From Acholoe squamosa (Eukaryota > Annelida > Polychaeta > Phyllodocida > Polynoidae), in contig OX439045.1 in the NCBI GenBank assembly GCA_949317995.1, forward strand, positions 41,373,693 through 41,437,692: a DNA stretch of 64,000 nt. Direction: 5' to 3'. Made by a program: the position numbers and the translations under genes. Below, piece by piece: positions 56,355 to 64,000 of the stretch. Positions within the stretch are counted from its first letter, which is position 1. Each line of letters opens with the position of its first letter. The notes under the pieces are model-generated. The model searched no databases and was not told where the DNA came from. It saw only the letters and a program-made list of their open reading frames with translations.

Positions 56355-57715
56355 GACGGCTTGACCTCAGCATCCCTTTTCTTTGCCGCTTCCACTCGCT
56401 TCTTCCAGGCCGGGCAGTTACGTTTAAAGTGGTCTTCAGCCCCACACTCAAAGCATGACCTCCGCGGCCCCATCGGTGAGGTCCCAGTCTTGGTTACCTG
56501 GCCCCCCCCTAATTTCGGTAGTTAGACCCGCCAGCCTTTCCTTGATCTCCGACATCTCCTCAGCCATGGACAGTGACGCGGCGCGGACCTGCTTGCTTTT
56601 CTCCCGCTCCTGTTTTAGATATGCCTCCGCTTGTACCCCCCTCTCCACAGCCTGAAGCAAATTCTTTGTTTCTCCCTGATATATCCAGTTACGGAGTTCC
56701 CCATCATCTAAGCATTCCACGAACCTGTCCTTGGCCATCACGTCCACCGTTGTCGCGTCTGCGTTAGGGTATGACAGACGGACCAATCGGGATATCTCTT
56801 CGGATAACGTCTGGAGCTCCTCCCCCGGCTTCCTCACTCGGGTGCGGAGCAGGGCCTTGTACGACTCTACCTGGCTTTGAGGTTGGAACCGGTTAATCAG
56901 CGCCTCCCTCAACAGTTTGTACCCATTCTCTGATGCTGGTTTTACGGCTGCGAGCAAACGTCTCGCCACCCCCGACAAACTGATCCCTAGGAAGGTCCCT
57001 GCTTCCTTTTCTGACCATCGGTTGGCTAGGACACAGAGGTCAAAATGCGAGAGGAACTCCTCTAGGTCACCTGACCCGTCATACTTTCCCGGCATCACGA
57101 TGGGCTTGCGGGCGGGGCTGTCACCCCCGGCCCCTGGGGCCTCCTCCCCAGGAGTAGGGAGATCCCCCACCCCCACTGGTGGTGTACCCTCTCCCCTGTA
57201 CTCGAATGAGGGGGTGTTCCTCCGATCCCTAGGTAGCTCTGGCCCTCTCCTCTCCTCCCACTGATCACCAGCTCCCGAGTTACCGCCTTCTGTTGTTCTC
57301 CCCGTTCCCTCTTGTTTCTGATAAGTATCCCCTCCAGTGGGACCACCGGCTCCGCCGCTTGCACCACCGGGTGTACCACCGGACGCCCCACAGAACGGAT
57401 TATAACCTCTCCTGGCGAAACTCCCACCAGCCCCAACTTGTGATTTAGCCGCTCCGTCCAAGAGCTCCCCCAACTCCTTCTCCCCCGACTTATCTTCCTC
57501 TCTTTTCCATTCCTGCCAACTTGTAGCATCTTTCCGCACCCCATACCACCTTTTGCTGCCACCGGCCGAGTCGGCGGAACCACCGGACGCCACCGGACCG
57601 CCGTTTTGCATCTGTCTCCGAAATAATATCTCCTCGTCCACTATTTCCACTAGAGATCCTTTCTTCCCTGACCTAGACCTCCTTCCTCCCCACCACTATA
57701 GTCACTATCAGCCAT
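56345..57715 (-). pseudogene. Gypsy gag with zinc knuckle
   Basis: The likely start is the ATG at 57,715 (ggaaATGgc), 24 nt inside the 5' LTR boundary; its frame meets a shift before 57,650, from where the main frame runs 400 codons to 56,448. An N-terminal Gly/Arg/Glu-rich region is followed by the capsid-like gag core (FLSHFDLCVLANRWSEKEAG, LINRFQPQSQVESYKALLR, GELRNWIYQGETKNLLQAVE). After a single-base change in a run of eight G (plus-strand C run 56,502-56,509) the nucleocapsid CCHC knuckle appears in the next frame: CFECGAEDHFKRNC, C-x2-C-x4-H-x4-C, at 56,455-56,414. It ends at TAG 56,347-56,345. The shifts mark a dead copy, though the G-run could also be a sequencing error. Confidence 0.88.
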
Positions 57716-57719
57716 TTCC

Positions 57720-57738
57720 ATCCCACCGCTGTCACCAA
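57720..57738 (-). promoter_or_regulatory. Primer binding site, tRNA-Leu type
   Basis: Directly after the 5' LTR (…TTTACTACA) the minus strand reads ttggtgacagcggtgggat. The part from tgg is complementary to a tRNA 3' end of the form tcccaccgctgtcacca, which resembles metazoan tRNA-Leu acceptor/T-arm sequence; tRNA-Leu as the primer is inference. Confidence 0.7.
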
Positions 57739-58142
57739 TGTAGTAAACACAAAAGGACCAGACGCAGCCAATAAAGTTCTATAACAGAAGAAGGTGTTTG
57801 GTTTATTTCTTTCAGGCCTTAGCGCTAACAGTTCTCATTAATTGACATCAATTATCCTTGCTTGTATTGAGATGCACCACCCTTACAGGTCTCCACCGAT
57901 CACAACCACCGAACCCGGAGTCACCGACCACACTTCTGCCACCTGCAAGTCTCTTATCGCATCTCCCCCCCCCCGCGACCACCGGACCGCCTTTTTATGG
58001 CGTCACTAAATGTGACGTCACCGTTCGCTACCGTGTCGCCCCCAGGTGGGACGGACCCTAACTAGCGCTCCCGCGCCGGTGGCTACCACCGGACCGATCG
58101 CCCCAGCATTACAATTATTATACAAGTGATATAATCACTACA
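57739..58142 (-). repeat. 5' LTR of the gypsy element (404 bp)
   Basis: The partner of 43,609-44,024. On the minus strand it starts TGTAGTG and ends CTACA, with one TGACGTCA at 58,013-58,020 upstream of the TATA-like CATAAAAAGG. It differs from the 3' LTR by a few substitutions, a change in a C-run and a roughly 13-bp deletion that removed one of two tandem gtgacgtca motifs, so insertion was recent relative to the other damage in the LINE. Confidence 0.93.
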
Positions 58143-58642
58143 CTATGGTGATGCCTTACCTAGATTATGGAATGGTTTTCACAACAGGACTGTCCGGAGA
58201 GTATCTAAGAAAGCTGCATGTTGTATGTAATACAGGTTTAAGGGTCTGCTTCAAAATTAATGATCCTAGAGATATGCATGTAAAGGACTTGTATGCCAGA
58301 GCTAAGATGTTGCCACTCGATCTTAGAAGGGTTTTTCTGCAGTTAACAATGTGTCATAGGTTGGTGTTTAGCGGCCAAGCCCTGGTATTGCCATCTATAG
58401 GGACGAGGGGGTCACAGGGCCCTAGGATATTGCAAGCATGTCCTAAAAAGGAACACCTCATTAAAGACTCGGTATATCAGGGACATTCCCAATGGAATGC
58501 TCTAGAATCTGATATAAGGTGGTTGGTGGGAAAAGAAAGTTTCAAAAAGCGAATAAGAGCTAGGATAGTCTCCTATTTTTACAAGGAGTGGGATTCTGAT
58601 AGATTATATCTGCACTTTGATGGACGTAGTATACTTGCATGA
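58143..58642 (+). pseudogene. LINE ORF2, 3' part (C-terminus)
   Basis: The frame resumes directly after the right LTR (VMPYLDYGMVFTTGLSGEYL) and runs to a stop at 58,640-58,642. It carries the conserved LINE C-terminal region: KLHVVCNTGLRVCFKI, DLRRVFLQLTMCHRLVFSGQ, HSQWNALESDIRWLVG, ESFKKRIRAR. The homologous segment at 25,010 confirms that this is LINE sequence. Confidence 0.9.
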
Positions 58643-59495
58643 TCCTAGGAGCTGTGAAAGCAAATTCGGAGCCAGACATCTTATTCTTTATGTAGTCATA
58701 TAGTTTATTCCTGTGAACCCCTTGAGTAGTTGGATTTAGACATCAACAAATATCTAAATTATGTATCCTAGTACTTTATCATTGTGCAACGGAAAGAAAT
58801 AACTGATTCGCTTCCTAGACTTAGCCCCAACATTGTAAAGACATACATGTCTAAGTCAAATAGAAAGAACTTTCGTTTGTTAACAAGCATGTACTTCAAA
58901 TTGACATTAACTGCTCAAGGATTTGTTCTGTATGGCATGTACTGTGTGTAAGTTAAAATCTAAGGGTAAATGAAGTACTCTATCAAGTCAGTGCTGATTT
59001 TCTTCATAGACATAACAATAGACATAATGCCTTTGTATGGTAACAGTTTTGTAGCTGGAGTAACGGAACTTCAGAGAGTTCCAAATACAACTGTGAATGT
59101 GTGTAGAATTATATACTAGATATAAATCTCTAGGCATCCCCTAGTTCCCAGTCCACTGAAGTAAATGTGTCACCGGTGCAAACAAGTATCACTGCCAAAA
59201 CCAGGTAACAGAGTAATTTAGCTGAGGTTATAACCACCACCCTACCTAGTTAAGTTGTTAGTCCTGTGAAATCGACTTGTTTCCACTGTTAAGGTTTAAT
59301 TCAAATATTATAACTTAACAATTATAACGCTATATGAGGATAATGCAAATTGTCATATTCTCTTGAGCCGAGGTATATGTGAGATTTATCCCTCATAGAA
59401 ATCTCCCAAGCGTGCGATGCAGGGAGATCTCCGCAATGGCGAACCTGTAAACATTCTTGGAATAAAAGATTTTTGAAACTTGAACTTGAACTTGG
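58643..59495 (+). mobile_element. LINE 3' UTR and tail
   Basis: Non-coding DNA ending in aataaaagatttttgaaact followed by (acttga)n. The truncated copy at 25,981-26,016 has the same end, so this is the 3' terminus of the LINE. A short repeat tail rather than a poly-A tract fits the CR1/L2-type end. Confidence 0.85.
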
Positions 59496-62400
59496 AAAAC
59501 ACTTCTGTAGATCCCCTATGGAACACTACAATTTACCACCAAGCAGCATTGGCACAAAATTAAGAAAATTTAAATACTAGGACTGTATACAAACACATGA
59601 AAATTATGAACTTTATATCTTCTTCAAGTGACATTTATTCTGAAACATAGGCTACCCATGCGGCTATGCCTTTAGTAAGAGACATTTATTCCAAAAGATA
59701 GCCTACCCAAGCGGCTATCCCTTTATTTAAGAATTCTCATAACTCTTCTAAATTGGCAGCCTACCTGAGCAGCTGACCCTTCATTATTAAGTCACTATTT
59801 AACTGTTCACTTTAAGCACTCAATCATTTATCCATTCACAACATCAAGTCATATCTGTACATTTTTATCACACAATTTATATAATTAAGAGTTGAACTGT
59901 ATTTGAATTGTTGTCATCTGTTCCTGCTAGTGTTAATACCATCCAGTGGTCCGAACCCTCTAACTTAAGTCACGAATCACATTTAGAAACCAACGAAAAC
60001 ACGAGAAGTGCCGCCACAATACATTAGCTTTAACAACACACATACATTCACAAGGTTTTATGCATGTATTCCATGCTTAGATCCAAATCGGGCACAGCCA
60101 CTTCTCTTACGTTTACATAAGTGTAGATCTTGACCGAAAGCATGAATCACTTACTATTAAAACTATTAGAAGCTCAGTCAAAGGGCCTCTGTTAAAGACT
60201 GTTTCAGTGTTTGTCACCTCAAAAACCGGGCTGACTTTTACAAAGTCTAAGAATAACCAATAAAAAAAAGAACCAATGCGATAGTAGAATCCCAATCCGG
60301 CCCACAATCCTTCAACATTGTATTAGAGTATATAATTACTCTAGATCTCCTTTATCCCTACCATCCAAAGATTTAGTTTTTTCTGCGTTTTCTAAAAATA
60401 GCCTGAACACTCTACACTGTCTGAGTTGGAGGCTGAGCCTGGCCGGCGCCGCAGAAAGTGCCAAGTGTCCCGCCCGGGCCAGTGTACAGTCGTCTACGTT
60501 GACACACTTTTTAGATTAAATACACGAGTACCTATGTTTAGTTGAGATAAAATATGGTTGTACGTACCTTATGTTAGTCCTGGTGGAGAGTGCTGGTCCT
60601 GTTATTCTGCAGAGTATCGATAAAAGGCTTTATCAAGCGGTAGGTAAACAAAACACGTGGTTATCTTCGACTGTCAAAATGGGGTCAACAACAAAAGACT
60701 CAGACTGGGTCAAAGCCCCATACGATATATATAAATAATAAGCACAGTCACACTGGAAAATCTCCAATTCATACTATTCCAATAGTATGATTGAAAATAT
60801 ATGTAAGCTAACCCAACGAGAAATCCGCCATCTAAGTGTCAAAATCGAAAAATATACTTCTTATTATTAATATTTGTAGGGGTCTTCTGCAGCAGCTGGT
60901 GCCCGCGAAGTAAGAGGGCTACACAGAGAACAAGCAAATTATAGGAAACCACCCACTTCCGCTAAACTCTCAGAGAACAAAACAAGTATTTTTAGAATTA
61001 CGTGAAGATTATAGGTGAGTCGCCATTATTTAGTCTTTGGAGAGCAGTCGTTGTTGTCTTTATAAGTATAGAGCTGTAATTTACAGTGTAAACGCCCACT
61101 CCACCTCAGGCTCAGCCTCAGGCTCACCGTAGTAGGTATGTGAATGAAAAATTAAAAGTCATTATTACATATTTGGCTTTACCCTAGCTGTATTAAGGGG
61201 CATGTGAGAAATATAAGTCTTTTGGAATTTTTGAAATCAAGTAATATTTGAGGCTGTGAGGGGACCTTTCATGAGACAAGGTTGGGCAGATTTTTGTCAT
61301 AATTTTAAACTTTACAAAGAGAGATGGTCTGTGATCACATCCATGTATTTTACTCAAATTTTAACACGTTTCTATTACCCTAAACTATATATTTTCTGAA
61401 AGCTCTTAATCTTGCGGACATTTTGCAACTTTTTCTGTGTCTCTATGATGTATACAACAGAAATTATGAATTTTTGAAGAAAAAAAGTGTGAAAAAACCT
61501 TAGAAATTAATCAATGAGAAAATCTGAGGAGCTTAGATAGGTATGTGCTCACTGTTCAATCTTCTTCAAACTTGACATACATCATCTTAAGTGTTTAATT
61601 TAACTCCTTATGATATTTTGAATGCTCCTCTTACTTGCCATGAGGTAAAGGTTATCAGTAGAAGTTGATGTTCATCTTAATTAAGCTGTAATTAATTAAC
61701 TACCAATACCTCCTTGAAATTAAGGTAATGACAGCACAGAGAATCTTATGTACATAATATTAGAATTTTAAAGTGAATTGATGCATCAACTTAAACCATA
61801 TTTATAGCATAATAACTGAGAGCTACATGTGTACACCCCCTAAAAAGCGTCACAGAATGTAGTGACACACGTCCATGCTCATAGTGGTGCCGACGTTCAC
61901 ATACCTAACCGTAGGGATGGGCGCCCAAAAAATTTCCTCATAAATCCCAGTTTAACTTTAAGGACACTTTATGCAAACATTTGATGTTTTTACGAATATA
62001 ATGCTTTTTGAATGAATTGGATCAAGGGATTATAACCAGATATGCAGGTTTTAACAATTAAGGATTGTGATATTTTTCTGTCATGGCTTTTCCATAGAGT
62101 GAGCAGAATCTAGGCCAATCCACTCACCACACACTGCACTGTGGCAGCAGGCAATTTTTGACTTTGTCTCACAATTTTATTGATAATTTATCTCCAGATA
62201 ATGATACCAAAGAACAAATCATATCACATCAAAGAAGACACCCTGGCGCTTCTAATCATATAAGTTCCATAATATGGAAGTACAGGATCACCTTTAGAAT
62301 TCATGGGAAAGTTAGAATCAGTCATTCTGGAGTAAAATCCACAGGTCAGAAATTTTCTACATTTTTACTCAATTTGCTGTTACTCTTTTGCCTCTAGCAC

Positions 62401-62970
62401 AAAGGCGCTTACATATAGATTAAAATAAACTTCAGATTCTTAATCAGGACCTTTTTCTGGTCATTTTGATGGGGGTTTAAAAAGGTGAGTGAAATTTTCA
62501 AATATTCAAAAAATACTAAAAATAATGGAAAAATCTAGATTTTTAGGAATTTAAAAGATTTTTTTGCTAAATTCTTCTTGATAATAAGCGTCTATATTTT
62601 TAGCTTCATATTGTAACAAGAAATTTTGAATTTGGTGAAGAAATGTTCAAATTACAACTATTTTAGCAAATGGAGTCAGGGCCAGAATTACTATGGACAC
62701 AGTAAACATCATCAAAGTCACACTGTATTATCAAAAAAACTATTTGTCTCACAAAAAAATGACTATGATATTCGTAATCTATGGGTCTTTTTACATAAAG
62801 TATTTCAATATTATCATTTTCAATGGATGTAAAGGGGCAATATTGAGGCCTTGAACCCACTCACTTTACTATAGTGACAGATATACAGGTGCTGACCAGA
62901 CCCTCCCGGCGCCCGTCCCTACTCACCGCTCAGTGAGTGCTCATTTTTTAACAACTGGCCCGGGGGTAGC
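59496..62970. other. Unannotated stretch, about 3.5 kb
   Basis: AT-rich with no supported gene. The phrase 'acccatgcggctatgcctttagtaagagacatttattc' is roughly repeated at 59,640-59,730. A weak inverted match (taggtatgtgaa at 61,132 with ttcacataccta at 61,896) may bound an old element of about 780 bp. GC-richer patches lie near 60,430 and 61,100. Confidence 0.45.
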
Positions 62971-63237
62971 AGGGCTCAACAAATCAGTTTGGAGACTGTG
63001 TGCCCACTGGGCACAAGGGCAAAAAAAAGTTGTGCCCAATAGGCAAGGTCGGTGCCCAACACCTTTGCTTTCTATACTAAAAATTACATATTTAGATAAA
63101 TGGAACACATATAGTTTTAAGATGGCTTTAGTAGCTTTTGGACAGCTCTGCCCATTGGGCACAGTCTGAAAATTTTGTTGTGCCCAGTGTTTTTTTATTG
63201 AGTCACGGGCATTGGGCACAGGGATTTGTCGAGCCCT
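62971..63237. mobile_element. Inverted-repeat element with agggctc..gagccct ends
   Basis: The ends agggctcaacaaatc and gatttgtcgagccct are inverted with one mismatch, and gggtagc flanks both sides (62,964-62,970 and 63,238-63,244). The interior is full of gtgccca / tgggcac. The end sequence and a 7-8 bp duplication suggest hAT. Just upstream, tgctcattttttaacaactg resembles a family C end. Confidence 0.75.
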
Positions 63238-63244
63238 GGGTAGC

Positions 63245-64000
63245 GAAGTCAGTCAAAAAGCTTTGATATAAAGGAATCTCGCAAGTCATACACCAAATGA
63301 TAGGTCTAGCAAAATGGAATCCATAGCTTTTTAAATCAAGTTGATACTCCTATTAAAAGTGCTTTTATGACAATTTAAAATTATGGAATGTAAATATCTT
63401 TCTGTCACTGCCCACCCTATAATTTGTGTAAAATACTGATAAGAGACCGCTGATTAAACATGCTGTGCACGCTGGAGATTTGGACATGATTGTACTTAAT
63501 GGGTGATAAATTTTGACTGGATAGGCCGATCCACTAACCAATTACACCACTTTAAAGCAGAATATTAGCAGAGAAACTTATCCAAAGGACATTGCTATGC
63601 TTAAGGTACAAATATTTTGAATTTTAGATTGAAATCGGAAGTATAGATAATTTACTGTTGAAAACTTTGGTATGATGCATCCAGTAGATTAAAAATCGCA
63701 GAAAATCGCAGCCCTACAGCTGTAAAATCTAGTCAAATTCCAATAAACAAGATGTCATAGAATGACCCTGTATGTTCTGATAGGTTCTGTACTAAATATT
63801 TATTTTTGAAAATCTGCCCAAAGTTGGATAACTTTGCCAGACCGCTCTGGTCTTAATAACCAGTCAATATTTCACAAAATCCCCTTAAAATCTAGGTCTA
63901 CATGTTGGTGACAGATGTGTAATGTTATATTTCATCTAACTTTTAGTAGAAAGGGGAATATCCATGTGTTTCTGTAATAAGTGCAAGGCCGCTCAGGTGA
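63245..64000. other. Unannotated stretch
   Basis: AT-rich DNA with no supported gene or repeat. Confidence 0.45.

Larger units (their letters stand above)
43609..58142 (-). mobile_element. Ty3/gypsy LTR retrotransposon inserted in the LINE
   Basis: LTRs bound the element and the internal part reads 5' to 3' on the minus strand: LTR, tRNA-Leu-type primer site, gag, pol, a third ORF, polypurine tract, LTR. The LINE reading frame (..TAVTIMRS) stops at the left LTR and resumes (VMPYLDYGMVF) at the right LTR. Flanks give an imperfect 4-bp duplication, gtat / ctat. About 4.1 kb of the 14.5 kb is a later insertion, the large inverted repeat at 45,682-49,756. Domain order PR-RT-RH-IN and the IN GPY/F-type tail (SGPWKILRSLGGPVWEI) assign it to Ty3/gypsy; no chromodomain is evident. 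Confidence 0.95.

Noticed and set aside
61132-61907. 780-bp element bounded by taggtatgtgaa / ttcacataccta
   Set aside because: Only 12 bp match and no target duplication was seen; chance cannot be excluded.

Overview
The window is animal nuclear DNA, most likely from a marine invertebrate (lancelet, hemichordate, echinoderm or mollusc-like). This rests on AT-rich intergenic sequence, spliced-gene signals (GT-AG junctions, TATA boxes), many short inverted-repeat transposons, tandem minisatellites, a LINE and a Ty3/gypsy retrotransposon. Nothing bacterial, viral-genomic or organellar is visible, and the species cannot be named from sequence alone. No conserved housekeeping gene was recognised.

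Layout. 1-13.8 kb: gene-poor DNA with miniature inverted-repeat elements (families A and B share ends reading taccgtaatctcccgcg), a 31-bp minisatellite (4.6-5.4 kb), a 94-bp repeat (6.46-6.84 kb) and a 154-bp repeat (8.8-9.5 kb). 13.8-20.1 kb: about 100 copies of a 41-bp satellite in three blocks, open in all three forward frames, with a long hairpin at 18.3 kb. 20-34 kb: dispersed repeats, a tRNA-derived sequence, more A/B elements, a truncated LINE 3' end (25.0-26.0 kb), and a hAT-type element with a perfect 8-bp target duplication (31.96-32.45 kb). 34.9-38.2 kb: a candidate two-exon gene for an unrecognised membrane protein, and, antisense inside its intron, a compact TATA-driven two-exon microgene of 44 codons.

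38.5-59.5 kb is a stack of nested mobile elements. The outermost is a LINE (CR1/L2/Rex1-like group). Its ORF1 has a coiled coil, an L1-ORF1p-like RNA-binding region and, unexpectedly, a C-terminal NADAR domain. Its ORF2 (endonuclease plus reverse transcriptase) is split by a 14.5-kb Ty3/gypsy element on the minus strand. That element has near-identical LTRs, a tRNA-Leu-type primer site, a polypurine tract, gag, a GGGAAAC frameshift site, pol, and an extra downstream ORF with zinc fingers and a very charged repeat tail. The extra ORF is itself split by a 4-kb inverted repeat, whose two arms each carry further TA-targeting insertions. LINE and gypsy reading frames are damaged by stops, indels and deletions, so both copies look dead. 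59.5-64 kb is gene-poor DNA with one more inverted-repeat element.

The best candidates for something undescribed are the NADAR domain fused to a LINE ORF1, the zinc-finger/charged third ORF of the gypsy element, and the TATA-driven microgene at 36.7-36.9 kb.
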